A DNA stretch of 5,377 nucleotides from Ruminococcus sp. UBA4385 (GTDB lineage Bacteria > Bacillota_A > Clostridia > Oscillospirales > Ruminococcaceae), in contig DGRP01000113.1 in the NCBI GenBank assembly GCA_002391065.1, positions 1,142 to 6,518 on the forward strand, written 5' to 3'. The translations under genes were made by a program, and so were the position numbers. Below, piece by piece: positions 1 through 5,377 of the stretch (positions within the stretch are counted from its first letter, which is position 1; every line of letters starts with the position of its first letter). A model generated the notes under the pieces. It did no database searches. It had not been told where the DNA came from and saw nothing but the letters and a program-made list of their open reading frames with translations.

Positions 1-432
1 TGGAGACAGAAGGGTACAGGTCATGCAAGACAGGGCTCTATCAGAGCTCCGCAGTGGGTACACGGCGGTGTTGCACTCGGCCCTAAGCCCAGAGATTACA
101 GCTATTCGCTTAATAAGAAGGAAAGAAGACTCGGAATGAAGTCGGCTCTCTCCGTAAAGGTAGCAGACGAGAACCTCGTTGTTGTTGACGCTATCAAGAC
201 AGAAGAGTTCAAGACAAAGACGATCGTTGAGATGCTCAAGGCTCTCAAGGTTGAGGGCAAGGCTCTGATCGTAACTGCTGAGGCAGATCAGAAGATCGTT
301 AAGAGCGCTGCCAACATTCCGGGAGTCAAGACAGCAACGGTAAACACTCTCAGCGTTTATGACATAATGAACTATGACAAGTTTATCGTATCTTCCGATG
401 CTGTTAAGAAAATCGAGGAGGTATATGCATAA
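1..432 (+). CDS. rplD: 50S ribosomal protein L4 (uL4), 5' end missing
   Basis: Large-subunit protein L4, which binds 23S rRNA domain I and sends a long loop into the peptide exit tunnel. The reading frame is open from base 1, so the gene begins upstream; 143 residues are present. The fragment opens with [13 protein letters not shown], which is the tunnel loop. By alignment from memory its first residue matches E. coli Trp60 and its fourth residue matches Lys63, a macrolide-resistance position, so about 59 residues are missing. The globular part follows, ending in [11 protein letters not shown], close to the E. coli end DAVKQVEEMLA. An internal ATG at 136 lies after the loop and is not the real start. 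The stop at 430-432 overlaps the rplW start by one base (TAATG). In E. coli L4 represses its own operon; nothing here shows that it does so in this organism. Confidence 0.97.
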   Translation, partial: WRQKGTGHARQGSIRAPQWVHGGVALGPKPRDYSYSLNKKERRLGMKSALSVKVADENLVVVDAIKTEEFKTKTIVEMLKALKVEGKALIVTAEADQKIVKSAANIPGVKTATVNTLSVYDIMNYDKFIVSSDAVKKIEEVYA

Positions 433-722
433 TGAAAGCTGCTCAGGATATTATTTTGACCCCTGTTATCACTGAGGACTCCATGGACAGACTTCAGGCT
501 AACAGATATACCTTCAAGGTTGCTAAAGACGCTAACAAGATCGAGATAGCTAAGGCTGTTGAGGAGCTGTTCGGCGTTAAGGTGGCAAAGGTAAATACAA
601 TGACAGTTAAGGGCAAGCAGAAGAGAATGGGCAGAAGCGTAGGCTACCGCCCCGACTGGAAAAAGGCTATCGTTACTCTCGAGGGCGATAAGACCATTGA
701 GTTCTTTGAGGGACTTTACTAA
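432..722 (+). CDS. rplW: 50S ribosomal protein L23 (uL23)
   Basis: L23 lies beside the exit of the polypeptide tunnel and is the docking point for trigger factor and SRP. The protein has 96 residues, the usual bacterial length. It opens with [10 protein letters not shown], where Glu15 appears to match the trigger-factor contact Glu18 of E. coli. The family signature follows at about residues 33-57 ([19 protein letters not shown], then NTM), then the rRNA-binding KGKQKRMGR stretch and DWKKAIVTL near the C-terminus. The start is fixed by an AGGAGG at 416-421, inside the end of rplD and 10 bases before the ATG. The one-base TAATG overlap with rplD suggests translational coupling. It is followed by an unusually long gap before rplB. 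Confidence 0.98.
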   Translation: MKAAQDIILTPVITEDSMDRLQANRYTFKVAKDANKIEIAKAVEELFGVKVAKVNTMTVKGKQKRMGRSVGYRPDWKKAIVTLEGDKTIEFFEGLY

Positions 723-732
723 TTAGCCCTGA

Positions 733-767
733 ACCGCAGATGTGCGTGATACCGAGCACACGGCGGT
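733..767 (+). other. Interrupted hairpin P1 of the rplB upstream RNA
   Basis: ACCGC (733-737) pairs with GCGGT (763-767), and TGTGC (741-745) pairs with GCACA (756-760). An asymmetric internal loop (AGA opposite CG) separates the two 5-bp stems. The terminal loop is the ten bases GTGATACCGA. Two helices flanking a purine-rich internal loop are a common form of protein-binding site, but no binder can be named from sequence alone. Confidence 0.6.
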
Positions 768-771
768 AAGC

Positions 772-839
772 TCCGGCGAGGCAGCGAGGGCTGCTCGGGT
801 AAGGCACTGAGTGCTTTGCCGATGCACTATTCCGCCGGA
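772..839 (+). other. Three-way-junction domain P2 of the rplB upstream RNA
   Basis: The outer stem pairs TCCGG (772-776) with CCGGA (835-839); two more pairs are possible if the first inner hairpin is shortened. Inside it, hairpin A (777-797) pairs CGAG with CTCG and CAGC with GCTG, with one bulged G at 781 and a GAGG loop. Hairpin B (798-820) follows with no linker: GGTAAGGCAC pairs with GTGCTTTGCC over 10 bp (two G-U pairs) around a TGA triloop. A 14-base linker (821-834) closes the junction. A and B could stack end to end. Confidence 0.6.
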
Positions 840-848
840 CGTATGTAT

Positions 849-866
849 GGAAGGCAAAAGCCTTTC
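849..866 (+). other. Hairpin P3 just upstream of the rplB ribosome binding site
   Basis: GGAAGGC (849-855) pairs with GCCTTTC (860-866) around an AAAA loop, giving 7 bp with one G-U pair. A run of five T follows at 874-878, seven bases beyond the stem. That distance is too long for a standard intrinsic terminator, so I do not call one. The hairpin ends 12 bases before the AAGGAG at 879-884 and could influence ribosome access to rplB. Confidence 0.6.
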
Positions 867-878
867 GCAAAACTTTTT

Positions 879-884
879 AAGGAG
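879..884 (+). promoter_or_regulatory. rplB ribosome binding site
   Basis: AAGGAG lies 11 bases before the rplB ATG at 896. That spacing is slightly long, and the core is one base shorter than the AAGGAGG seen at several other genes in the window. Its GGAG can pair with CTCC at 771-774 upstream, which could mask it in an alternative fold. Confidence 0.85.
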
Positions 885-895
885 TTGAATTTCAA

Positions 896-1729
896 ATGGC
901 AATAAAGAGCTATAAGCCGACCACTGCAGGAAGACGTGGAATGACCGTTACCGATTATTCCGAGCTTTCTAAGGCGGCTCCCTGCAAGTCTCTGCTTGAG
1001 CCTCTCAAGAAGCATTCGGGCAGAAACAGCTATGGCAGGATCACCGTTCGTCACAGAGGCGGCGGAGAGAGAAGAAAATATCGTGTTATCGACTTCAAGA
1101 GAAATAAGATGGGTATGGACGCTAAGGTAGTTACCATTGAGTACGATCCTAACAGATCTGCATTCATCGCACTTCTTCAGTATGAGGACGGAGAGAAGAG
1201 ATATATCATCGCTCCCTACGGCCTTAAAGTCGGTGATGTTGTAAGATCGGGACCCGACGCTGATATTAAGCCCGGCAACGCTCTTGCAATGGCAAATATC
1301 CCTGTGGGTACATTTATCCACAACATTGAGCTTTATCCCGGAAAGGGCGCTCAGCTCGTTCGTTCAGCAGGAAATATGGCTCAGCTTATGGGTAAGGAAG
1401 GCGCTTATGCGCTCATCAGACTCCCTTCGGGCGAGATGAGAAGAGTTCCCGTAAACTGCATGGCAACAGTCGGACAGGTCGGCAACATCGACCACGAGAA
1501 TGTAAACATCGGTAAGGCAGGAAGAAAGCGTCACATGGGCTGGAGACCTACAGTAAGAGGTTCCGTAATGAACCCCTGCGACCATCCTCACGGAGGTGGT
1601 GAGGGACGTGCTCCTATCGGACGTCCGTCTCCTGTTACACCTTGGGGTAAGCCTACAATGGGTTACAAGACACGTGCTAAGCATCATCGTTCCGATAAGT
1701 TTATCGTAAAGCGCAGAAACGGTAAGTAA
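896..1729 (+). CDS. rplB: 50S ribosomal protein L2 (uL2)
   Basis: L2 is a large-subunit protein needed for subunit association and for an active peptidyl transferase centre; it contacts 23S rRNA helices 65 and 66. The protein is full length at 277 residues. The N-terminal part carries the conserved [20 protein letters not shown] at about 41-60. The middle OB-like and SH3-like domains include [20 protein letters not shown] at 138-157. The C-terminal motif [10 protein letters not shown] lies at 229-238, so His230 is the likely match to the functionally important His229 of E. coli L2. The basic tail ends in [18 protein letters not shown] has Cys where E. coli has Val. The 173-base gap before this gene carries the candidate regulatory RNA, so L2 is a natural suspect as its ligand. 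The next gene begins 22 bases after the stop. Confidence 0.99.
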   Translation: MAIKSYKPTTAGRRGMTVTDYSELSKAAPCKSLLEPLKKHSGRNSYGRITVRHRGGGERRKYRVIDFKRNKMGMDAKVVTIEYDPNRSAFIALLQYEDGEKRYIIAPYGLKVGDVVRSGPDADIKPGNALAMANIPVGTFIHNIELYPGKGAQLVRSAGNMAQLMGKEGAYALIRLPSGEMRRVPVNCMATVGQVGNIDHENVNIGKAGRKRHMGWRPTVRGSVMNPCDHPHGGGEGRAPIGRPSPVTPWGKPTMGYKTRAKHHRSDKFIVKRRNGK

Positions 1730-1751
1730 TTTGAGAGGAGGCAGATGATCA

Positions 1752-2033
1752 ATGGGTAGAAGTGTCAAGAAGGGACCTTATGTACAAGAGGCCCTCTACA
1801 AAAGAGTAGTAGCAATGAACGAAGCAGGCGAGAAGAAGGTGCTCAAGACATGGAGCAGAGCCTCGACGATCTTCCCTGAGTTCGTTGGTCATACATTCGG
1901 CGTACATGACGGAAGGAAACACGTTCCTGTATATGTAACAGAGGATATGGTAGGTCATAAGCTGGGAGAGTTTGCTCCTACAAGAACCTACAAGGGTCAT
2001 GCCGGATCAAAGACCTCTAATAACGGTAAGTAA
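1752..2033 (+). CDS. rpsS: 30S ribosomal protein S19 (uS19)
   Basis: S19 sits in the head of the small subunit, binds 16S rRNA with S13 and approaches the A-site tRNA and the inter-subunit bridge. The protein has 93 residues, the usual length. It starts with the near-invariant [11 protein letters not shown] and continues with the signature from [20 protein letters not shown] (36-55) to the conserved end of the fold at [12 protein letters not shown] (72-83). The start is set by AGGAGG at 1736-1741, 10 bases upstream. A decoy ATG at 1745 is out of frame, only three bases from that site, and stops after four codons. It lies between rplB (22-base gap) and rplV (18-base gap), the standard order. 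Confidence 0.99.
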   Translation: MGRSVKKGPYVQEALYKRVVAMNEAGEKKVLKTWSRASTIFPEFVGHTFGVHDGRKHVPVYVTEDMVGHKLGEFAPTRTYKGHAGSKTSNNGK

Positions 2034-2037
2034 GCGG

Positions 2038-2044
2038 AAGGAGG
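2038..2044 (+). promoter_or_regulatory. rplV ribosome binding site that decides the start
   Basis: AAGGAGG lies 4 bases before a GTG (2049) and 7 bases before the in-frame ATG (2052). The 7-base spacing is normal and 4 is too tight, so the ATG is preferred. The two options differ by a single extra N-terminal residue. Confidence 0.75.
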
Positions 2045-2051
2045 AAACGTG

Positions 2052-2387
2052 ATGGAAGCAAAGGCAATTCTGAGAACTGCTCGTATTGCTCCCCGTAAGG
2101 TGCAGATCGTTCTGGACCTTATCAGAGGAAAGGATTACGACGTTGCAATGGCAACCGTAAAGCATACACCAAAGGCTGCAAGTGAATATCTTGAGAAGCT
2201 TCTGAAGTCCGCTGCTGCAAACGCTGAGAACAATCATAACATGGATAAGAACAACCTTTATGTTTCTGAGTGTTATGTTTGCCCGGGACCGATAATGAAG
2301 AGAATCAGACCAAGAGCACAGGGCAGAGCTTATAGGATATTCAAGAGGACATCGCATATCACCGTTGTTCTCAAGGAAAAGGAATAA
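2052..2387 (+). CDS. rplV: 50S ribosomal protein L22 (uL22)
   Basis: L22 contacts all six domains of 23S rRNA, and its long beta-hairpin lines the exit tunnel opposite L4. From the ATG at 2052 the protein has 111 residues, close to the 110 of E. coli; a GTG at 2049 would add one residue. The N-terminal globular part shows [20 protein letters not shown] (8-27) and a helix with [11 protein letters not shown] (51-61). The extended hairpin follows, with its tip around [13 protein letters not shown] (83-95), and the core closes with [10 protein letters not shown] (97-106). In E. coli the corresponding tip reads KRIMPRAKGRADR; deletions there change macrolide response. No deletion is visible here. 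It sits 18 bases after rpsS and 19 before rpsC. Confidence 0.98.
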   Translation: MEAKAILRTARIAPRKVQIVLDLIRGKDYDVAMATVKHTPKAASEYLEKLLKSAAANAENNHNMDKNNLYVSECYVCPGPIMKRIRPRAQGRAYRIFKRTSHITVVLKEKE

Positions 2388-2406
2388 CTGAAAGAGGAGG
2401 TAAATC

Positions 2407-3219
2407 ATGGGACAGAAAGTTAATCCGCACGGACTGCGTGTCGGTGTGATCAAGAATTGGGATTCCCGCTGGTTTGCAGATAAGGGCACTTTCGGTGATA
2501 CGCTTGTAGAGGATTACAACATTCGTAAGTATATTATGAAGGATCTCAACAGAAGATCCAAGAATCCTTCGGATAAGTGCGTTTACGCAGGTGTTCCTAA
2601 GATAGAGATCGAGAGATTCAACGGTAAAGACGGCGCTCAGAAGGTAAGGATCCACATTTACTGCGCTAAGCCGGGTCTCGTGATCGGAAGAGGCGGAGCT
2701 GAGATCGACAAGCTTCGTGCAAATCTGGAAAAGAAGATCGGTAAGGGTGTTTCGATCAACATAGTTGAGGTAAGACAGCCTGACCTGAACGCTCAGCTCG
2801 TAGCTGAGAAGATAGCTCACGACCTCGAGGACAGAGTTTCGTTCAGAAGAGCAATGAAGCAGTCCATCGGCAGAGCAATGAAGCTCGGTGCAAAGGGTAT
2901 CAAGACCAGAGTATCAGGCAGACTTGCAGGAGCCGAGATCGCAAGAGCTGAGACATATCATGAGGGTACGATCCCGCTGCAGACCATCAGAGCTGATATT
3001 GACTACGGCTTCGCTGAGGCAAACACCACCTACGGTAAGCTCGGCGTAAAGGTATGGATCTACAGAGGTGAGGTTCTCAAGGGACAGGTAGCTGCATCTG
3101 ATAAGAGAGATGACGGCGCTGACACCAAGAAGAGAAGACCCCGCAATGACAAGAGCAGGGACGGACGCAGACCGTTCAACAAGGCTCGTGAGACGAAAAG
3201 AGAAGGAGGTAACGCATAA
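2407..3219 (+). CDS. rpsC: 30S ribosomal protein S3 (uS3), with N-terminal expansions
   Basis: S3 forms part of the mRNA entry channel in the head of the small subunit. The protein has 270 residues, longer than the 233 of E. coli. It starts [13 protein letters not shown]. The type II KH domain carries its GXXG loop as GRGG at 94-97 (within [10 protein letters not shown]). The C-terminal domain shows [20 protein letters not shown] (161-180) and [16 protein letters not shown] (195-210). The last 40 or so residues are a basic, low-complexity tail of a kind common in this family. Unusual: between the first KH helix and the strand KIEIER there are about 12 extra residues (48-59, with Lys, Arg, Pro and Cys), and the next turn (71-78) is also about five residues longer. 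AGGAGG at 2395-2400 lies 6 bases before the ATG. The stop overlaps the rplP start (TAATG). Confidence 0.98.
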   Translation: MGQKVNPHGLRVGVIKNWDSRWFADKGTFGDTLVEDYNIRKYIMKDLNRRSKNPSDKCVYAGVPKIEIERFNGKDGAQKVRIHIYCAKPGLVIGRGGAEIDKLRANLEKKIGKGVSINIVEVRQPDLNAQLVAEKIAHDLEDRVSFRRAMKQSIGRAMKLGAKGIKTRVSGRLAGAEIARAETYHEGTIPLQTIRADIDYGFAEANTTYGKLGVKVWIYRGEVLKGQVAASDKRDDGADTKKRRPRNDKSRDGRRPFNKARETKREGGNA

Positions 3220-3650
3220 TGCTGCTTCCAAAGAGAGTAAAGTTCAGAAAACAGCACAGAGGCAGAATGACAGGTAAGGCCTACAGAGGAAACAAGGTTT
3301 CCTACGGTGAGTACGGTCTTCAGTCACTCGAGCCTGCATGGATCTCCTCAAATCAGATCGAGGCTGCCCGTATCGCTATGACAAGATACATCAAGAGAGG
3401 CGGTCAGGTCTGGATCAAGATCTTCCCCGATAAGCCCGCAACAAGGAAGCCCCTTGGAACCCGAATGGGTAAAGGTAAAGGTGCTCCCGAGTACTGGGTA
3501 GCAGTGGTTAAGCCGGGCAGAGTAATGTTCGAGATCGCCGGCGTAAGCGAGGAGACCGCAAGAGAGGCTATGAGACTTGCAAGTCACAAGCTTCCGGTAA
3601 AATGTAAGTTTGTTAAGAAAGAAACTCAAGAAACGGGTGGTGAGCAATAA
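3219..3650 (+). CDS. rplP: 50S ribosomal protein L16 (uL16)
   Basis: L16 is a late-assembling large-subunit protein that helps place tRNA in the A and P sites. The protein has 143 residues. It opens with [19 protein letters not shown], close to the universal start, and contains [20 protein letters not shown] (62-81) followed by [19 protein letters not shown] (82-100). Arg82 appears to match E. coli Arg81, the residue hydroxylated by YcfD in that organism; no such enzyme can be inferred here. The ribosome binding site AAGGAGG (3203-3209) lies inside the last codons of rpsC, 9 bases before the ATG, and the start overlaps the rpsC stop by one base. The stop in turn overlaps the rpmC start, so rpsC, rplP and rpmC are probably translationally coupled. 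Confidence 0.99.
   Translation: MLLPKRVKFRKQHRGRMTGKAYRGNKVSYGEYGLQSLEPAWISSNQIEAARIAMTRYIKRGGQVWIKIFPDKPATRKPLGTRMGKGKGAPEYWVAVVKPGRVMFEIAGVSEETAREAMRLASHKLPVKCKFVKKETQETGGEQ
3636..3643 (+). promoter_or_regulatory. Weak, atypical ribosome binding site of rpmC
   Basis: GGTGGTGA replaces the AGGAGG core that almost every other gene here has. It ends 6 bases before the rpmC ATG and can still pair partly with the end of 16S rRNA. With the TAATG overlap, rpmC translation likely depends on ribosomes finishing rplP. Confidence 0.6.
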
Positions 3651-3847
3651 TGAAGGCTAGTGAGATCAGAGATATGACAGCAGACGAGCTCAATGCAAAG
3701 CTCGACGAACTCAAGCAGGAGCTTTTTAACCTTCGCTTCCAGCACGCTGTAAATCAGCTCGAGAATCCAAAGAGACTCCAGGCTGTTAAAAGGGATATTG
3801 CTCGTGTAAAAACATTCATTCGTAAGCAAGAGTCCAACGTTCAGTAA
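3650..3847 (+). CDS. rpmC: 50S ribosomal protein L29 (uL29)
   Basis: L29 is a small protein near the tunnel exit, next to L23, where it helps form the chaperone docking area. The protein has 65 residues, normal for the family, and is predicted all-helical as two antiparallel helices. The first carries [20 protein letters not shown] (9-28) leading into [15 protein letters not shown] (29-43), the family signature; the second runs through [14 protein letters not shown] (47-60). The ATG overlaps the rplP stop (TAATG), and the binding site before it is weak. It is followed 20 bases later by rpsQ, as in most bacteria. Confidence 0.98.
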   Translation: MKASEIRDMTADELNAKLDELKQELFNLRFQHAVNQLENPKRLQAVKRDIARVKTFIRKQESNVQ

Positions 3848-3867
3848 TTTCGGAAGGAGGATCCACT

Positions 3868-4128
3868 GTGAGCGAAGAAAGAAATCTGAGAAAAACAAGA
3901 GTCGGAGTTGTAGTTTCCGATAAGATGGATAAGACGATCGTTGTTGCTATCAAGGACAACGTACAGCACCCTCTTTACAAGAAGATCATCAAGAGAACAG
4001 TAAAGCTCAAGGCTCATGACGAGGAGAATACCGCCGGTATCGGCGATAAGGTAGAGGTAATGGAAACAAGACCTCTCTCCAAGGACAAGAGATGGAGACT
4101 TGTAAAGGTTCTCGAGAAGGCTAAGTAA
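3868..4128 (+). CDS. rpsQ: 30S ribosomal protein S17 (uS17), GTG start
   Basis: S17 is a primary 16S rRNA binding protein with an OB fold, important early in small-subunit assembly. The protein has 86 residues. After the [13 protein letters not shown] lead it shows [16 protein letters not shown] (15-30), [19 protein letters not shown] (34-52) and the signature [20 protein letters not shown] (59-78). The start is GTG, fixed by AAGGAGG at 3854-3860 with a 7-base spacing. It ends in tandem in-frame stops (TAATAA, 4126-4131). This is the last gene of the classical S10 set; the 51-base spacer that follows separates it from the spc set. Confidence 0.98.
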   Translation: MSEERNLRKTRVGVVVSDKMDKTIVVAIKDNVQHPLYKKIIKRTVKLKAHDEENTAGIGDKVEVMETRPLSKDKRWRLVKVLEKAK

Positions 4129-4136
4129 TAAGTTTT

Positions 4137-4152
4137 AGCGTGGCAACACGCT
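4137..4152 (+). other. GCAA-capped hairpin in the rpsQ-rplN spacer
   Basis: AGCGTG (4137-4142) pairs perfectly with CACGCT (4147-4152) around the GNRA-type tetraloop GCAA. No T-run follows on either strand, so it is not an intrinsic terminator. It sits at the S10/spc operon boundary, in a spacer of 51 bases where most others here are about 20. A role as an mRNA stability or processing element, or as a protein-binding site, is possible but unproven. Confidence 0.6.
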
Positions 4153-4179
4153 TCAAGATCACGAAAGGAGGAACGCACT

Positions 4180-4548
4180 GTGATACAGATGCAGACTTAT
4201 CTCAAGGTTGCAGATAACTCCGGCGCAAAGGAGCTTATGTGCATCAGAGTACTCGGCGGAACACGCAGAAAGTATGCAAACATCGGTGACGTTGTAGTTT
4301 GCTCGGTTAAAAAGGCAACACCGGGCGGAGTTGTTAAAAAAGGCGACGTTGTTAAAGCAGTAATCGTTCGTTCAGCAAAGGGTCTTCGTCGTGCAGACGG
4401 AACTTATATCCGTTTCGACGAGAACGCTGCTGTAATAATAAGAGATGACAAGAACCCAAGAGGAACCCGTATATTCGGGCCGGTGGCTAAGGAGCTCCGT
4501 GAGAAGGATTATCTTAAGATCCTTTCGCTCGCTCCCGAAGTACTTTGA
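4180..4548 (+). CDS. rplN: 50S ribosomal protein L14 (uL14), GTG start
   Basis: L14 lies on the subunit interface of the 50S particle, contacts 16S rRNA in an inter-subunit bridge, and is the docking site of the silencing factor RsfS in bacteria that have it. The protein has 122 residues, matching the usual 122-123. It starts [20 protein letters not shown], where MIQ-QT and VADNSGA are near-universal, so the GTG at 4180 is the true start and not the ATG three codons later. The signature region is [20 protein letters not shown] (55-74), with IRFDENA after it, and the protein ends [13 protein letters not shown] then [17 protein letters not shown] at 4165-4171 gives an 8-base spacing. It is the first gene of the spc set. 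Confidence 0.99.
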   Translation: MIQMQTYLKVADNSGAKELMCIRVLGGTRRKYANIGDVVVCSVKKATPGGVVKKGDVVKAVIVRSAKGLRRADGTYIRFDENAAVIIRDDKNPRGTRIFGPVAKELREKDYLKILSLAPEVL

Positions 4549-4550
4549 TC

Positions 4551-4555
4551 GGAGG
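4551..4555 (+). promoter_or_regulatory. rplX ribosome binding site that decides the start
   Basis: GGAGG lies 10 bases before the ATG at 4566. An in-frame TTG at 4545 would overlap the rplN stop but would place this motif inside the coding region and add seven residues absent from L24 proteins. The ATG is therefore chosen. Confidence 0.85.
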
Positions 4556-4565
4556 TGTCGTAAGT

Positions 4566-4889
4566 ATGAATAAGGTACACGTTAAAACAGGCGACACCGT
4601 CGTTATCCTTTCGGGTAAGGACAAGGGCAAGCAGGGTAAGGTGCTTGAGGTTTCCCCCAAGGAAGGCAAGGTGATCGTTGAGGGTCTCAACATCGCTACC
4701 AAGCACGTAAAGCCCAGAAGACAGGGCGAGCAGGGCGGCATCGTGAGCGCTGAGGCAGCTCTCTATGCAAGCAAGGTCCAGCTCGTTTGCCCCAAGTGCG
4801 GCAAGACTACAAGGATCGCACATAAGATCCTTGAGGACGGAACTAAAGTCAGAGTCTGCAAGAACGCAGACTGCGGCGAAGAATTTTAA
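4566..4889 (+). CDS. rplX: 50S ribosomal protein L24 (uL24) with Cys4 zinc ribbon
   Basis: L24 initiates folding of the 5' domain of 23S rRNA and sits near the tunnel exit. From the ATG at 4566 the protein has 107 residues. It begins [20 protein letters not shown] (1-20), followed by GKQGKVLEV: the KOW motif. [13 protein letters not shown] (38-50) is also typical. The C-terminal part carries four cysteines: CPKC at 75-78, then Cys98 and Cys103 after the conserved [10 protein letters not shown]. Many Clostridia L24 proteins, as I recall them, have CPKC plus CKKC, a zinc ribbon; here the second pair reads CKNADC, two residues wider. The protein ends soon after, at GEEF. It lies 17 bases after rplN and 16 before rplE. 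Confidence 0.98.
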   Translation: MNKVHVKTGDTVVILSGKDKGKQGKVLEVSPKEGKVIVEGLNIATKHVKPRRQGEQGGIVSAEAALYASKVQLVCPKCGKTTRIAHKILEDGTKVRVCKNADCGEEF

Positions 4890-4905
4890 TTAGGAGGATC
4901 ATACG

Positions 4906-5377
4906 ATGGCTAGACTTAAAGAATATTATGTTAGCGACGTAGCTCCTGCTATGATGAAGAAGTTCCAGTACGCTAATGTAATGCAGATCCCTAAGCTTGA
5001 TAAGGTCGTTATCAACGTGGGCTGCGGTGCAGATAAGGATAATAAGAAGGTTATCGACACCATAATGACAGAGCTTGCAGCTATCACAGGCCAGAAGCCT
5101 ATCGTCTGCAAGGCTAAGAAGTCAGTCGCAAACTTCAAGCTTCGTGACGGACAGATCATCGGTGTAAAGGTAACTCTCAGAGCTGAGAAAATGTATGAGT
5201 TCGTTGACAGACTGTTCAACGTCGCATTTCCTCGTGTAAGAGACTTCAGAGGTATCAACCCCAACTCCTTCGACGGCAGAGGCAACTACTCTACAGGTCT
5301 GAAAGAGCAGCTGATATTCCCTGAGATCGAGTACGACAAGATCGACCAGATTAGAGGTATGGATATCAACTTCATCA
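4906..5377 (+). CDS. rplE: 50S ribosomal protein L5 (uL5), 3' end missing
   Basis: L5 is one of the proteins that bring 5S rRNA to the large subunit, and it contacts the P-site tRNA and S13 across the interface. The window holds 157 residues of a protein usually about 180 long, so some 20 residues lie beyond the edge. It starts [34 protein letters not shown] (28-41) is the conserved first strand region. [20 protein letters not shown] (70-89) is the loop and strand typical of the family, and [20 protein letters not shown] (108-127) is its best-conserved segment. AGGAGG at 4892-4897 lies 8 bases before the ATG. It follows rplX by 16 bases. Confidence 0.98.
   Translation, partial: MARLKEYYVSDVAPAMMKKFQYANVMQIPKLDKVVINVGCGADKDNKKVIDTIMTELAAITGQKPIVCKAKKSVANFKLRDGQIIGVKVTLRAEKMYEFVDRLFNVAFPRVRDFRGINPNSFDGRGNYSTGLKEQLIFPEIEYDKIDQIRGMDINFI

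Larger units (their letters stand above)
723..895 (+). promoter_or_regulatory. Candidate structured RNA in the rplW-rplB gap
   Basis: A 173-base intergenic stretch inside the operon, visibly more GC-rich than its borders and full of inverted repeats. Hand-folded elements in order: an interrupted hairpin at 733-767; a closed domain at 772-839 whose 5-bp outer stem encloses two directly adjacent hairpins (777-797 and 798-820); a 7-bp hairpin at 849-866; then the rplB ribosome binding site at 879-884. Other rplW-rplB junctions known to me are only a few tens of bases long. The arrangement resembles the cis-acting leaders through which ribosomal proteins repress their own mRNAs, so control of rplB and downstream genes is the leading inference. 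I do not recognise it as a named leader family. Alternatives are an inserted palindromic repeat element or an mRNA processing site. No long ORF or convincing promoter was seen in it. Confidence 0.6.

Noticed and set aside
740..769. A nine-residue ATG frame in the P1 hairpin region.
   Set aside because: No binding site, very short, and inside a stem-loop.
816..847. Promoter-like pair TTGCCG (816-821) and TATGTA (842-847) before rplB.
   Set aside because: The 20-base spacing is too long and both boxes are weak. The bases are better explained by hairpin B and the linker.
673..870. A reverse-strand open frame covering the end of rplW and the gap.
   Set aside because: It mostly shadows the gap and rplW, has no recognisable protein features, and runs against a uniformly + strand operon.
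849..878. Intrinsic terminator before rplB.
   Set aside because: The T-run begins seven bases after the stem, and the essential genes downstream show no other promoter.
885..895. Small inverted repeat TTGAA-T-TTCAA between the rplB binding site and start.
   Set aside because: The arms leave a loop too small for a stable hairpin; only four A-T-rich pairs are possible.
822..905. A 27-codon ATG frame in the rplW-rplB gap that ends just inside the start of rplB.
   Set aside because: No ribosome binding site precedes its ATG, it runs through the structured RNA and the rplB binding site, and its length is expected by chance. A leader peptide cannot be excluded, but nothing supports it.
1745..1759. 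ATG just before rpsS, out of frame.
   Set aside because: Only three bases from the binding site, and it stops after four codons. The rpsS start at 1752 encodes the conserved [10 protein letters not shown].
4926..5285. Long reverse-strand open frame opposite rplE.
   Set aside because: It is antisense to a clearly conserved L5 coding region and has no binding site or recognisable domain.

Overview
The window is an internal stretch of the bacterial S10-spc ribosomal protein gene cluster. All genes lie on the + strand in the canonical order: rplD (5' end missing), rplW, rplB, rpsS, rplV, rpsC, rplP, rpmC, rpsQ, rplN, rplX and rplE (3' end missing). All twelve products are recognised directly from conserved family sequence, and none is broken apart from the two cut by the window edges. 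Strong AGGAGG-type ribosome binding sites, heavy use of AGA for arginine, a Cys-rich L24 and the general character of the proteins point to a Gram-positive Clostridia member. A Ruminococcus-like Oscillospiraceae is my best guess; this is inference from protein flavour, not a database match.

Layout. 1-722 holds rplD and rplW, joined by a TAATG overlap. 723-895 is a 173-base gap between rplW and rplB, where this operon normally has only a few tens of bases. 896-4128 is the tightly packed run rplB-rpsS-rplV-rpsC-rplP-rpmC-rpsQ, with 16-22 base spacers or TAATG overlaps. 4129-4179 is a 51-base spacer with a GCAA-capped hairpin at the S10/spc boundary. 4180-5377 holds rplN, rplX and the first 157 codons of rplE. 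The products are components of the 50S subunit (L4, L23, L2, L22, L16, L29, L14, L24, L5) and the 30S subunit (S19, S3, S17), and would be made together from one polycistronic mRNA. No promoter or convincing intrinsic terminator was found, so the mRNA probably starts upstream of the window and runs past its end.

The point that most deserves attention is the rplW-rplB gap. It can fold into an ordered set of GC-rich hairpins: an interrupted hairpin, then a closed domain holding two adjacent hairpins, then a 7-bp hairpin just before the rplB ribosome binding site. It also has competing pairings, one of which could mask that site. This looks like a cis-acting RNA that could control rplB and the genes downstream, possibly through a ribosomal protein such as L2. 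I do not recognise it as a known leader family. Secondary oddities are two local expansions in the N-terminal domain of S3, and an L24 zinc ribbon whose second cysteine pair is spaced C-x4-C instead of the usual C-x2-C.
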